Assembly: GCF_000024105.1 (NCBI RefSeq)
Contig: NC_013171.1
Coordinates: 1,422,501 to 1,486,500, forward strand
Reading direction: 5' to 3'
DNA: 64,000 nucleotides
From: Anaerococcus prevotii DSM 20548
Lineage (GTDB): Bacteria > Bacillota > Clostridia > Tissierellales > Peptoniphilaceae
Shown here: positions 12,168 through 22,389 of the stretch, in pieces
How the letters are laid out: every line of letters starts with the position of its first letter
Position numbering within the stretch: position 1 is the first letter of the stretch
The notes under the pieces: generated by a model
The model's database searches: none
Told to the model about the DNA's origin: nothing
The model's input: only the letters and a program-made list of their open reading frames with translations
Made by a program: the position numbers and the translations under genes

Positions 12168-13864
12168 TACATTTGCTCCACAGTCTTAATCCCTAGTAGT
12201 CCTAGTCCTGTTTTTATGACAATTGATGTTGCATAGCTTAGGGCTAATCTTTCTTCTTTAATCTTTTCATCTTCTACATTGATTTGGCAGGCATTGTAGA
12301 ATTTGTTGAAGTTTTTAGCTATTTCTGTTAGGTGTCTTGTTATTAATGATGGCTCGTATTTTTCAGCCGCCTTAGCTACTACGTCTTTAAAATTACCCAA
12401 AGCTTTAACTAGGGCGAATTCTTCATCGCTTGTTATATTATCGAAGGATATTTCTGTATTTTCCTTAAAGTCTGCTTTTCTTAGAACTGACTTAGCCCTT
12501 GCATAGGTATACTGTACATAAGGTCCAGTCTCTCCGTCAAAGTTTAGGACCTCGTCCCAATCGAATACATAGTCCTTGATTCTATTGTTGTAGAGTTCTT
12601 GGAACTTAACTGCTCCGATTCCTACAATCTCTGCTACTTCTCCTACATTTTCAATCTTACTATCACGATTTTCCATTATTTCTTTAGTCTTATCGATAGC
12701 CTTATTTAGTACATCTTCTAGGAAGACTACTTGGCCCTTTCTTGTGGATAGGGTTTGATCTTTTAGGCTTACCATACCGAATGGAATGTGTTTGCAATCG
12801 TCATAGAAGTCGTAGCCCATTAGTTTTAGGATTGCAAAAAGTTGTTGGAAGTGGAGGTTTTGTTGGGTTGCTACTACATATAGGTTCTTATCAAAGTCAT
12901 AGACTTTCTTCCTGTTAATAGCAGTTGCTATGTCTCTTGTGATATAAGCTGATGAGCCATTTGACTTGATTATAATTGCTGGTGGTAGGTCAAATTCTGA
13001 TAGGTCTACTATATAGGCTCCGTCAGACTCTACCAAGAGATTTTTCTCCTTAAGCTCTTCTAAAACATCTGGGATAAATTCAGAGTGGTAGCTTTCTCCA
13101 TTGTAATTGTCGAAGTCGATATCGAGCATCTTGTAGACCCTATCAAATTCATTGAATGAAATTTCCTTAAAATGCTTCCAAAGTCTAGTAGCTTCCTCTT
13201 CTCCGTTTTCAAGATTCATAAACTCAGCCCTAGCTTCATCCATCATCTTTTCATCATTTGCCGCCTCACTATTGTATCTTACATAAAGAGCTAGAAGTTC
13301 CTTGATAGGATTTTCCTTAAGCTTTTCTTCATCGCCCCAAAGCTTATAAGCTGCAATCATTGTTCCAAATTGAGTACCGTAGTCTCCTATATAGTTACTT
13401 GCTATGGTATTGTAACCTAAAAAATCATGGATATTTCTTAATGCATCTCCTATTACAGTCGACCTGATATGGCCTATATGAAATGGCTTAGCTATATTTA
13501 CAGAAGAGAAATCTATGACAATATTTTTGCCATTTCCCTTATCTGATGAGCCGTATTTTTCTTTCTTTTCTAGGATTTCCTTTAGGATTTCTTCTTCAAA
13601 GACCTTCCTATCCACATAGAAGTTAAGATAGGCGTTTAGGTTTTCTATTTTTTCAAACCCGTCTAGGTCAAATCCTTTGGCCAAGTCTTCTGCTATTATG
13701 GCAGGGTTCTTTCTTAAAGTCTTAGCTAGGCTAAAGCAAGGAAATGAGTAATCTCCCATATTATCTTGAGGTGGGATTTCTATTAGCTTATAAATCTCCT
13801 CAAAGCTTAAGCCTAGGTCCATTTTCTCTAGTTGTTTTGCGATTATTTCTTTAAAATCTGTCAT
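12167..13864 (-). CDS. argS: Arginyl-tRNA synthetase
   Basis: Charges tRNA-Arg with arginine. The 565-residue class I enzyme shows the N-terminal additional domain, the HIGH motif at residues 129-132 (FHIGHIRST), and a class I catalytic core with the KMSKS equivalent STRKGQ. The C-terminal anticodon-binding helical domain carries GPYVQYTYARAKS. It lies 9 bases after mutS2 and overlaps the next gene. No separate T-box is seen, so it probably depends on the upstream operon transcript led by the pheS T-box. Confidence 0.96.
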   Translation of the reverse strand: MTDFKEIIAKQLEKMDLGLSFEEIYKLIEIPPQDNMGDYSFPCFSLAKTLRKNPAIIAEDLAKGFDLDGFEKIENLNAYLNFYVDRKVFEEEILKEILEKKEKYGSSDKGNGKNIVIDFSSVNIAKPFHIGHIRSTVIGDALRNIHDFLGYNTIASNYIGDYGTQFGTMIAAYKLWGDEEKLKENPIKELLALYVRYNSEAANDEKMMDEARAEFMNLENGEEEATRLWKHFKEISFNEFDRVYKMLDIDFDNYNGESYHSEFIPDVLEELKEKNLLVESDGAYIVDLSEFDLPPAIIIKSNGSSAYITRDIATAINRKKVYDFDKNLYVVATQQNLHFQQLFAILKLMGYDFYDDCKHIPFGMVSLKDQTLSTRKGQVVFLEDVLNKAIDKTKEIMENRDSKIENVGEVAEIVGIGAVKFQELYNNRIKDYVFDWDEVLNFDGETGPYVQYTYARAKSVLRKADFKENTEISFDNITSDEEFALVKALGNFKDVVAKAAEKYEPSLITRHLTEIAKNFNKFYNACQINVEDEKIKEERLALSYATSIVIKTGLGLLGIKTVEQM

Positions 13865-13873
13865 TTTGCCTCT

Positions 13874-16219
13874 CTATCCAAATTTCACTATAGTAACACC
13901 GTATCCGCCTTCTTTGTCATCGCCGAAACGGTAATCTTCAATTCTCTTATCACCTTCTAGAATTTCTCCGACTCCCTTGATTAGGGCGCCAGTTCCTTTT
14001 CCATGAATGATCTTGGCCTTAGAAAGACCTGCAAGCATTGCATCATCAAGGTATTTATCTAGATTTCTCATAGCCTCGTCATATCTTTGTCCCCTAAGGT
14101 CTAGGGTTGGCGAGATATTCATGGCTTTTTTAGTATTATACACTTTTCTGATGTTTTTTTCTGTTTGATTGTCGCCTTTAATCTTACTTACGTTTTTGAT
14201 ATTAGAATCCATCTTAAGAATTCCCATTTGTACCTTGATATTACCCTTCTTATCAGGAGCTTCGATTACTTCTGCCTTTTCGTTAAGTCCTGCTATTAGA
14301 ACAGTGTCCCCCACCTTTAGACTATCTGGTGCATTCTTAGACTCTTTGGTGTAAAGGCCTTCCCCTTTTCTTTCTATTCTTCCTTCTTTGTATTCATGCC
14401 TAATTTTGTTTAGAGACCTATCTATGTCGGAAGTATTGGCATTTCTCATCTTCTTGGCTTCTTTTAGCATGTCTTGACTTCTCTTATTTGCCTTATCTAG
14501 GATGCTGTTAGCCTTATCTTCGGCCTCTCTTAAGATATCTTCTTCCTTCTGATCAAGTCTTTTGGATTTTTCCTTAAGCTCATTTCTTATTTTAGCTATT
14601 TCTCTCTTATAGCTTTCTATTTCCTTATTCTTATCTTCAATTTCCTTCTTATCTTCTTCGATTTCTGCAAGGATTTTGTTGATATTTTTGGTATCATCTC
14701 CTATAAGATTTTTGGCATTGTTTAAAATCTCGTAAGGAAGACCAAGTCTTTTGGAAATCTCGAAGGCGTTGGACTTACCTGGAGTCCCTATTTCAAGCTT
14801 GTAGGTTGGAGAAAGTGTATCGACATCAAATTCTACAGATGCATTCATAACACCAGAAGTCTCTACAGCATAGTATTTTAACTCGCTGTAATGGGTTGTA
14901 GAAAAGGTCATGACTTTCTTTTGGGTCAAGGAATTAAGGATAGAAATAGCAAGGGCTGCTCCTTCTACCGGATCTGTTCCTGAACCAATCTCATCTAAGA
15001 GAACCAAGGAATTTTCCGTAGAGTTTTTCAATATATCGACGATATTAGTCAAAGATGCTGAAAAAGTCGATAGACTCATCTCTATAGACTGGGTATCTCC
15101 TATGTCTAGGAAAATATCATCGAATACACAAAGCTTACTTCCCTCGTAGGCTGGTATGAAAAGGGCTGTCTGAGCCATTGCACTTATTAGTCCTACAGTC
15201 TTTAGACTTACAGTCTTACCTCCAGTATTTGGCCCTGTGATTATTAAAGTAGTATAGTCTCCTCCAATTCTTACATCGATTGGCACAACCTTACCAGGAA
15301 GGAGGGGATGTCTTGCTGATTTTAAGTCGACTTTCTTTTCATCTGTAATTATAGGAAGGCTATACTCATTTTCTATGGCAAATCTAGATTTTGCTTGGAG
15401 GAAATCAATCCTTGCTATCAACTTCTGATTTTCTAGTAGCTCTACATCGAATCCTTGGGCAAGTCTAGAAAGTCTATCGAGAATTCTCCTGATTTCATCT
15501 TCTTCCTTAATCTCTAGATCTCTAAGCTGGTTGTTAAGCTCTACTATGGCGCCTGGTTCTATAAAAAGAGTGTTCCCAGAAGATGACTTGTCATGGACGA
15601 TTCCCCCGATCAAGGCACGCTTATTAGTCTTTACAGGAACTACATATCTTCCATCTCTTACTGATACTACCTTATCTTGTAGGGCGTCATCGTATTTGGA
15701 ATTTGTGATATATGAATTTAGCTTAATCCTTATATCAGCTTCCTTCCTTTGCTTTTGACGTCTGATATTTCTAAGGGTAGATGAGGCAGAATCTGCTATT
15801 TCCTCCTCGTTTATTATAGACCTATCGATTTCGTTTTTGAGAAAATCATTGATTGAGATTCTAGAAAAAATATCTCCTATCTTCCTATCTTCGATATTTT
15901 TCCCATAATCTTTTAAATATTCACTCACCCTTAGTAGGTCAAGGACTTTTAAGAGCTCTCCTGGATCGAGTATGCCATTTTTTCTAATATAGGCAACAAT
16001 TTCTGTAAGATCATAGAGACCAAATAGATCTATGTTTCCATTTTTCCTAATCACATCGACCATAGCAGAAGTCTCGTAAAGCTCTTCTCTTATATAATTT
16101 ATATCATCATAAGGTCTTAGCTTTAGGATCTGATCCTTTACAAGATTTGACCTCGCACATCCAGCAAGTCTTTCTAGAATCTTGTCATATTCTAAAACCT
16201 TTAAGCTTTTTTCTTGCAT
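13874..16219 (-). CDS. mutS2: MutS2 endonuclease/ribosome rescue ATPase
   Basis: A 781-residue MutS2. It has the MutS core and clamp helices, the Walker A motif GPNTGGKT at 329-336, a DEIGSGTDP Walker B/signature region, and a long charged coiled coil (about 510-610). The C-terminal Smr nuclease domain has LDLRGQRYDEA and HGKGTGAL. It lacks the mismatch-binding domain I, as MutS2 proteins do. Family knowledge: it suppresses recombination and, in Bacillus, splits collided ribosomes. The start ATG overlaps the stop of the U32 gene. Confidence 0.95.
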   Translation of the reverse strand: MQEKSLKVLEYDKILERLAGCARSNLVKDQILKLRPYDDINYIREELYETSAMVDVIRKNGNIDLFGLYDLTEIVAYIRKNGILDPGELLKVLDLLRVSEYLKDYGKNIEDRKIGDIFSRISINDFLKNEIDRSIINEEEIADSASSTLRNIRRQKQRKEADIRIKLNSYITNSKYDDALQDKVVSVRDGRYVVPVKTNKRALIGGIVHDKSSSGNTLFIEPGAIVELNNQLRDLEIKEEDEIRRILDRLSRLAQGFDVELLENQKLIARIDFLQAKSRFAIENEYSLPIITDEKKVDLKSARHPLLPGKVVPIDVRIGGDYTTLIITGPNTGGKTVSLKTVGLISAMAQTALFIPAYEGSKLCVFDDIFLDIGDTQSIEMSLSTFSASLTNIVDILKNSTENSLVLLDEIGSGTDPVEGAALAISILNSLTQKKVMTFSTTHYSELKYYAVETSGVMNASVEFDVDTLSPTYKLEIGTPGKSNAFEISKRLGLPYEILNNAKNLIGDDTKNINKILAEIEEDKKEIEDKNKEIESYKREIAKIRNELKEKSKRLDQKEEDILREAEDKANSILDKANKRSQDMLKEAKKMRNANTSDIDRSLNKIRHEYKEGRIERKGEGLYTKESKNAPDSLKVGDTVLIAGLNEKAEVIEAPDKKGNIKVQMGILKMDSNIKNVSKIKGDNQTEKNIRKVYNTKKAMNISPTLDLRGQRYDEAMRNLDKYLDDAMLAGLSKAKIIHGKGTGALIKGVGEILEGDKRIEDYRFGDDKEGGYGVTIVKFG

Positions 16220-18429
16220 TAAATAACACCTCTATCGTAATTCAGATTGTTAGTTTCTCTTCTGTCTTGGTAATCTCTTATATCTTCATCCGAAAAGACC
16301 TGGACTAGTAGGGATATATCAGTAGAAAAGTTTCTCCTATCTATCTTAGATGCCTCAGATGGATAAATCCTACTTATCCCTTCTCTTCTTATTATCTTAA
16401 GCCTATCGCCATTTTCATTTACCATTTCTCCATTTCTAAACTTACAAGTAGCACACCCCTTTAGGCCACACTTCTTGATTGTAGAAAATGGACAATGGAC
16501 CATATTCATAAGCTCAATTCTTCCGAAGGCTAGGGCTTCTACATCAAAGTCTCTGCCGTTTTGATTTATAGAATCGAATGTCGCTTCTACCGATGATGAA
16601 GTCATCTCAGCGAACTTATCGTAAAAATCGTAGGTAAATTTATTGAAGACATTTAGGTATCTGCCTATCCTAATTTTTATATTATTTTCCCTGAATTTAT
16701 CAACAAAGGCAAGATCTCTATAGTTATTGAAGACTACACCCTTGATAGATTTTTCCTTAATGAAGGCTATAAGCTCATCTATATCGTAGTCTGTGTGGGA
16801 ATTAAGGATTAGATAAAGACTAAGGCCAGCATATTTCTCGTCATATTCTTCTAGGTAAATATTATCGAAGTCTTTTAGGAGACTTGGGATTATATTAGTA
16901 TTTTTAAGCTCTGCATTTACTTCCTTCTTGTGGTTTTTATTTTTACCAACTTCAGGGATTTCTATATCTATCTCATCTCTCCTAAAGGATTTGAGGATTT
17001 CTTCTTTAAGCTTAGCAGATCCTTCTCTTCTTAATCTGTTGATGTCCTTTTTTCTAATGAAGACATCTGGATCCATGACTATATTAATTTGCCTTGCCTT
17101 ATAGATATCGTCTCCGAACTTACTTAAGTTTTCCCTTAAGTCTTCTTCTGTCAGAGAAATCTTCTTAGCCCTTTCTAGATTGTCATCTGTACTTAGACTA
17201 ATTGACTTATCCTCATAGGTCATGGTAATCTCTGCAGGCTCGCCTACCTTGGCCCTAAAGTCAATTCTTATCGGAAGATTTTTATATTCACCTAGAGCCT
17301 TTTCTAAGTTAAGTCCTATCTTTTTTGAATTTAAGATATATACGTCAGAGCCTTCCTTGGCGTCTGGATATTGGTCGAGATAAATCTTAGACTCTTTCTT
17401 TAGATTTTCGGTCAAGGTATAGGGTAATTTCTTGCCCTTATCTGTGATTATCTCTAGATTATCTCCTAGAAGAAGTTCGGATGAATTAATGAAGTACTTT
17501 TTATTTCCTTCTTTGATGACTTTCCCCACAGACCTATGCTTGGCATCAGATGAAAGTCTTACATAATCACTCTTTTGTCCAAAGATAAAGCCCTTGGTGT
17601 AGCCTCTGTTTGATATATCTCTTAAATCATTTTTGTCGTAATAATTTTTATCTATCTTATCCTTATAGCTTTTTACACTAGCATAGACATATTCTGGACT
17701 TTTCATCCTGCCTTCGATCTTGAAGCAATCTATGCCGAGGTCTACTAACTGATCGATTTGATCTATGACATTCAGGTCTCTCATATTAAGGAAATAATCA
17801 TCAGCCAAAGTTTTCCCATCTGCTATAAGGGAGTATTTTTGCCTACAAATCCCAGCACATCTCCCCCTATTGGCAGAACGAGCTCCAAAGTATGAGCTCA
17901 TCAAACATTCTCCAGAGTAAGATACGCACAAGGACCCGTGGACGAAGACTTCCTTTTCTACAGGAAGGGTAGCAATCTTTCTAAGCTCCTCGATTGGGGT
18001 CTCTCTAGCAATAACTACCCTATCAAAACCCATATCCATGAGGCTTTTCGCTCCGTAATAGTCTCTTACGGCCATTTGGGTTGAAGCATGTAGATCCATT
18101 CCAGGCACTTGGTCTTTTAGGATGGTAAATAGGCCCAGATCTTGGATTATGAGGGCATCTGCCCCGCATTCGTAGAGCTTTTTGGCGTAGTATACCGCCT
18201 TTTCCATCTCCTCATCCTTGATTAAGATATTCATAGTCACAAATACCTTCTTTCCAAATAGGTGGATGAGGTCGATAAAGCTTCCCACATTTTCTATATC
18301 AAAGTTTTTGGCATAGGCACGGGCTCCAAAGTCGTCCACTGCCATATAAAAGCTAGAAGCCCCAGCGGCAAGGCCTGCATAAAGCATCTCTTCATTACCA
18401 ACTGGAGCTAGGATTTCAGATTTTGCCAT
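16219..18429 (-). CDS. U32-family RNA hydroxylase/peptidase-like protein (RlhA/TrhP group)
   Basis: A 736-residue protein with the U32 signature: HGSLCVSYSGEC, then SANRGRCAGICR, giving cysteines at 168, 175, 191 and 195 that in this family bind an iron-sulfur cluster. The long form with a middle DUF3656-like region resembles E. coli RlhA (23S rRNA C2501 hydroxylation) more than the short TrhP pair. The C-terminal 80 residues hold an extra cysteine group (HCPFSTIKKCGLKGCATC). I start at the ATG 18429, which overlaps the zapA stop, rather than the TTG just before it. True substrate unknown. Confidence 0.85.
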   Translation of the reverse strand: MAKSEILAPVGNEEMLYAGLAAGASSFYMAVDDFGARAYAKNFDIENVGSFIDLIHLFGKKVFVTMNILIKDEEMEKAVYYAKKLYECGADALIIQDLGLFTILKDQVPGMDLHASTQMAVRDYYGAKSLMDMGFDRVVIARETPIEELRKIATLPVEKEVFVHGSLCVSYSGECLMSSYFGARSANRGRCAGICRQKYSLIADGKTLADDYFLNMRDLNVIDQIDQLVDLGIDCFKIEGRMKSPEYVYASVKSYKDKIDKNYYDKNDLRDISNRGYTKGFIFGQKSDYVRLSSDAKHRSVGKVIKEGNKKYFINSSELLLGDNLEIITDKGKKLPYTLTENLKKESKIYLDQYPDAKEGSDVYILNSKKIGLNLEKALGEYKNLPIRIDFRAKVGEPAEITMTYEDKSISLSTDDNLERAKKISLTEEDLRENLSKFGDDIYKARQINIVMDPDVFIRKKDINRLRREGSAKLKEEILKSFRRDEIDIEIPEVGKNKNHKKEVNAELKNTNIIPSLLKDFDNIYLEEYDEKYAGLSLYLILNSHTDYDIDELIAFIKEKSIKGVVFNNYRDLAFVDKFRENNIKIRIGRYLNVFNKFTYDFYDKFAEMTSSSVEATFDSINQNGRDFDVEALAFGRIELMNMVHCPFSTIKKCGLKGCATCKFRNGEMVNENGDRLKIIRREGISRIYPSEASKIDRRNFSTDISLLVQVFSDEDIRDYQDRRETNNLNYDRGVI

Positions 18430-18920
18430 CAAAGTTTTCCTTTCAAGCTGTCATTTTCCTTGCTAAGGTCCATTACTTCTACTTGAAGTCTTTTGACTTC
18501 ATTTTTGAGTTTATCTATAGTCTCTTTAGAATCCTTGTATCTTACAAGATCTCTCTTAAGCTTAGAATTTTCCTTATCTAGCTCATCAAGTCTTTCTTTA
18601 TCCTCCAAGCTTTCTCTAAGAAGCTTATCCTTCTCGCTTCTGATTAAGTCTACTTCTTCTTTTAGCTTAGGATAGTCTCTTAGAGGAACTTCGCTTTCTT
18701 CCTTAAGACTCTTATACTTTTCGGCAAGTCTATAGAGGTCATCTGTAATATTTACACCAGCCAATACTAGTTGCCTATCAAAAGTAAGCCTATTGGATTT
18801 AACTTCTTGGATTTTCCTATCAAATATTTCTGCTATATCTTTAATATTTTCCTTAGGCTCCTTGGAGACTAGGGTGTAGGTCTTGCCGTCTATTTTGACA
18901 TCAACTTTATATTCGCTCAA
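18429..18920 (-). CDS. zapA: Cell division protein ZapA with long coiled coil
   Basis: The first 75 residues match ZapA (VDVKIDGKTYTLVSKEP, then an IAEIFDRKI helix). ZapA binds FtsZ and promotes Z-ring bundling. The remaining 90 residues are an almost continuous charged coiled coil, longer than in many ZapA proteins of about 100 residues. It lies 9 bases after pheT, a neighbourhood common in Firmicutes. Confidence 0.88.
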   Translation of the reverse strand: MSEYKVDVKIDGKTYTLVSKEPKENIKDIAEIFDRKIQEVKSNRLTFDRQLVLAGVNITDDLYRLAEKYKSLKEESEVPLRDYPKLKEEVDLIRSEKDKLLRESLEDKERLDELDKENSKLKRDLVRYKDSKETIDKLKNEVKRLQVEVMDLSKENDSLKGKL

Positions 18921-18929
18921 ATACTACTC

Positions 18930-21317
18930 CTAACTACGTAATTCAATGTCCTCTTTAGCTAAACATTCGAGGATTTTCTTCTCTATTCCTGCTATATCCT
19001 TATCCTTTAGGGTCCTATCCTTAGCCCTGTATAAAACCTTATAAGAAATTGACTTCTTATCTTCTTCTATATGCTCTCCTGTATAAATGTCAAATAGGCT
19101 GATCTTATCTACAAGGCCAGATCCATTTTCTCTTATAGTATTTTCTATTAATTCTGACTCAAGATTTCTGTCGCATACAAATGAATAGTCTCTTTCTATA
19201 GCAGGGAATTTTGCTATTTGTTTATATTTTCTATCAATTATTCTCTTATCTTCAATCTTAGCAAGATTTATCTCAAGGATTAAGGCTCCCTTATCTATCT
19301 CATATTCATCACGAACTTCGTAGGAAATCTCACCCATTATACCCACATGGTCTCCTTCATAGAAGATATCTGCACAGCGGCCTGCGTGGAAGGCGTAGAT
19401 ATTCTCGTTTGCCTTAAATGTAAAGCCAGTAAATCCAACCTCTCCCATGGATAGGGTAAAGAAATCCTTAAGGTCGTAGAAGGAATAATCTCCATATAGG
19501 CCCATGGTTAGGGTTATATTTTCCTTTGGAAGCTTATCTGAAGTTTTCTCGAAGGTCCTGTCTAATTCGAAAAACCTCATGTCCTTTTGACCGTATTTGA
19601 TATTTTTAGCAATTACATCTAGCATAGATGGAACTTGACTAGTTCTCATTACAGAATAGTCTTCTCCGAGTGGATTTATTAGCTTGATATAATCGCGAAG
19701 ATTAGAATCCTTATCTACACCTAATCTGTCATATTCTCTTGGGGAGATGAATGAATAGGTTGCAAGCTCTGAGAATTTTTGTCCAACAAGCTTACTGCAA
19801 AGCTCATCTCTTAGAAGTCTTCTCTTAGATCTTTCTCCTCTTTGAAGGGATGATACTAGAGGAGCATTTTCGATATTTCCCATTCCATAAAGTCTAACAA
19901 CTTCCTCTATTAGGTCTGCTTCTATAGTGACATCACTTCTAAAGTAAGGAACTCTTACCCTAAGCCTTTTATCATCTAGCTTTTCTACTTCAAATTCTAG
20001 AAGCTCAAGGTTTCTTATAGCAGTATCTAGGTCAAAGTCCACACCTGTTAGCATGTTTAGTCTTTCTAGTCTAAGATCTACCTTCATCTCTTCTCTTTCT
20101 TTTATGCCTTCATCGATTGAGCCTCCGACAACTTCTCCTATAGCAAGTTCGTCGATTAGCTTCATTGCCCTTCTTGAAGCAAAGTCTGCCATCTCTACTG
20201 GAACACCCTTTTCAAATCTAGAGCTTGCTTCACTCCTAAGACCTAAGGTTTTGGAGGACTTTCTTATATTTGCTTGATCGAAGTTTGCAGCCTCAAGGAG
20301 GATGTTTTTGGTATCCTTTGTTACTTCAGAATCCATTCCCCCCATAAGACCTGCAAGGCCGATTGCTTCCTTGCCATCAGCTATTACTAGCATTGAAGGA
20401 TCGAGCTTCCTGTCCACTCCATCAAGAGTCTTTAGGATTTCTCCTTCCCTGGCATCTCTTACTATAATTTTTTGATCAGCTAATTTGTCTAGGTCGTAGG
20501 CGTGGAGGGGTTGACCAGTTTCAAGCATTACGAAGTTTGTAATGTCTACTATATTATTTATTGGTCTCATACCTGCAAGCATAAGGTAGTTTTGTAGCCA
20601 TTGAGGAGATCTTTTGACTTCGACATTTTTGGCAACTCTTGCTACAAAGCGATTACACTTATCACTTTCAATAGAAACTCCATTAGAATAGTCTTTTATG
20701 TCCTCATCATTTTCCTTAAAGTCGAGACTTGGATAGGTGATTTTTTCTCCAAAACTTGCAGCAGTTTCTCTTGCCATGCCGATTATTGAAAGGCAGTCTG
20801 GTCTGTTTGGGGTTATCTCGTATTCTATAACTGGGCTGTTTGAGTGAATTACCTGACTTAGGGGAGTTCCTGGCTCATATTCTCCCTCAAAAACTATAAC
20901 TCCCTCCCTGAGTTCCTTTGGAATTACAGAATCTTCATAGCCTAGCTCGCTATAGGCTGTAAGCATACCTTGGCTTACGATTCCAAAAAAGTCATGGTCT
21001 TCAATTACTGTTCCATCATCTAGTTTCGTTCCTGATGTGATAACTGGAAGGTAGTCGCCCTTCTTGGTGTTTTTGGCATTGGTTATAATAGTGATTGGTT
21101 CATCTTTTCCAATATCTATGGTGAGAACTTGGAGTCTATCAGCCTCCACATGTTTTACTTGCTCAGTAACTTTTCCTACAAGGATTCCATCAAGATCAGA
21201 TGTGTGAATTGTAACTTCTTCTACGTGCGATCCTGTCTCTGAAAGCCTATCAGTAATTGTCTTAAGGTCTTTATCAATTTTTATATAATCTTTTTGCCAT
21301 ATTAAAGGTACTAACAT
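18930..21317 (-). CDS. pheT: Phenylalanyl-tRNA synthetase beta subunit
   Basis: A 795-residue beta chain of the (alpha-beta)2 enzyme. It has the N-terminal tRNA-binding OB fold (about 40-150), B3/B4 editing domain (about 210-400, with FEKGVPVEMAD), B5 domain, and the C-terminal ferredoxin-like anticodon-binding domain starting at KFPAIERDYSFV. Length and domain order are normal. It follows pheS after 8 bases. Confidence 0.96.
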   Translation of the reverse strand: MLVPLIWQKDYIKIDKDLKTITDRLSETGSHVEEVTIHTSDLDGILVGKVTEQVKHVEADRLQVLTIDIGKDEPITIITNAKNTKKGDYLPVITSGTKLDDGTVIEDHDFFGIVSQGMLTAYSELGYEDSVIPKELREGVIVFEGEYEPGTPLSQVIHSNSPVIEYEITPNRPDCLSIIGMARETAASFGEKITYPSLDFKENDEDIKDYSNGVSIESDKCNRFVARVAKNVEVKRSPQWLQNYLMLAGMRPINNIVDITNFVMLETGQPLHAYDLDKLADQKIIVRDAREGEILKTLDGVDRKLDPSMLVIADGKEAIGLAGLMGGMDSEVTKDTKNILLEAANFDQANIRKSSKTLGLRSEASSRFEKGVPVEMADFASRRAMKLIDELAIGEVVGGSIDEGIKEREEMKVDLRLERLNMLTGVDFDLDTAIRNLELLEFEVEKLDDKRLRVRVPYFRSDVTIEADLIEEVVRLYGMGNIENAPLVSSLQRGERSKRRLLRDELCSKLVGQKFSELATYSFISPREYDRLGVDKDSNLRDYIKLINPLGEDYSVMRTSQVPSMLDVIAKNIKYGQKDMRFFELDRTFEKTSDKLPKENITLTMGLYGDYSFYDLKDFFTLSMGEVGFTGFTFKANENIYAFHAGRCADIFYEGDHVGIMGEISYEVRDEYEIDKGALILEINLAKIEDKRIIDRKYKQIAKFPAIERDYSFVCDRNLESELIENTIRENGSGLVDKISLFDIYTGEHIEEDKKSISYKVLYRAKDRTLKDKDIAGIEKKILECLAKEDIELRS

Positions 21318-21325
21318 ATATCCTC

Positions 21326-22348
21326 CTAGAATTGTTCCATAAATCTCTTGTCGTTATCATAAAGAAGTCTTATGTCATCGAGTCCATATTTAACCATGGC
21401 AATCCTATCGACTCCTAGACCAAAGGCAAAGCCTGTGTATTTTTCGCTATCAATACCGCAAGCCTCTAGTACATTTGGATGAACCATTCCTCCACCCAAA
21501 AGTTCCATTGACCAGCCTGTATTACCGCAAGCAGGACATCCCTCTCCCTTACAGATTGGGCAGGTTACGTCTACTTCAAGGCTTGGCTCTGTGAATGGGA
21601 AGTGGTGAGGACGATATCTTAGCTTCATCTCATCTCCAAACATTTCCTTGATAAAGGTCTCAAGAGTTGCCTTAAGGTTAGCCATAGATACATTCTCATC
21701 AACTACCAAGCATTCAAGTTGGTGAAACATTGGTGAGTGGGTCGCATCGACTTCGTCATTTCTGAAAACTCTACCTGCTGAAACCATTTTTATAGGAAGT
21801 TTGCCCTCGTTCATTACTCTAATTTGCATGCTTGATGTGTGAGGTCTAAGCAAAACTTCTTCGTTGATATAGAAGGTATCTGATGTTGACCTTGCTGGGT
21901 GATCTTCTGGTGAGTTTAGATCATCAAAGACGAACTTGACTGTATCGACTTCTGGACCTTCTACTACATCAAAGCCCATGTTTTGAAAGATTGATTCTAG
22001 CTCTTCCATAGTTTGGTTAATCACTGCCAAGTGACCTGATTCATATTTATCAAAGTGGGCTGTGACATCAATTTTTTCTTCCTTAACCTTCTCTTCTAAT
22101 AGAGCCTTTTTGATTTCTTCGTTTTTAAGAAGAAGTTTCTCTTCTATTTCTTTGCTAGTCTTGTTGATTAACTTACCTGCGGCTGGTTTTTCTTCATTAG
22201 GGAGTTTGGCGATTGATTTTTTAAGATCTGTTATCTCTCCCTTTTTTCCTAAGTATTTAATTCTTAACTTTTCCAAGTCATCCAATGACTTGGCAGCTTT
22301 TATTTCATTAGTAAAAGTTTCTAATACTTTTGTTAAATTCTCTTCCAT
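21326..22348 (-). CDS. pheS: Phenylalanyl-tRNA synthetase alpha subunit
   Basis: A 340-residue catalytic subunit with an N-terminal coiled coil and class II motifs. Motif 2 lies around GRVFRNDEVDATHSP and motif 3 is GFAFGLGVDRIAM. I set the start at 22348 (MEENLTKV) because GGAGG lies directly upstream. The in-frame extension further upstream would translate the T-box terminator hairpin. Expression is governed by the T-box leader at 22362-22600. Confidence 0.96.
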   Translation of the reverse strand: MEENLTKVLETFTNEIKAAKSLDDLEKLRIKYLGKKGEITDLKKSIAKLPNEEKPAAGKLINKTSKEIEEKLLLKNEEIKKALLEEKVKEEKIDVTAHFDKYESGHLAVINQTMEELESIFQNMGFDVVEGPEVDTVKFVFDDLNSPEDHPARSTSDTFYINEEVLLRPHTSSMQIRVMNEGKLPIKMVSAGRVFRNDEVDATHSPMFHQLECLVVDENVSMANLKATLETFIKEMFGDEMKLRYRPHHFPFTEPSLEVDVTCPICKGEGCPACGNTGWSMELLGGGMVHPNVLEACGIDSEKYTGFAFGLGVDRIAMVKYGLDDIRLLYDNDKRFMEQF

Positions 22349-22361
22349 TTTTCCTCCAAAT

Positions 22362-22389
22362 AAAAAAATCCGCCCTCTAAAGGACAGAT
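22362..22389 (-). terminator. Conditional terminator of the pheST T-box
   Basis: On the minus strand ATCTGTCC pairs with GGGCGGAT (22368-22389 region, G-U pairs included), followed by seven T. Confidence 0.88.

Noticed and set aside
18493-18675. Plus-strand frame rich in Leu and Ser
   Set aside because: It is the antisense of the ZapA coiled coil, a composition artefact.
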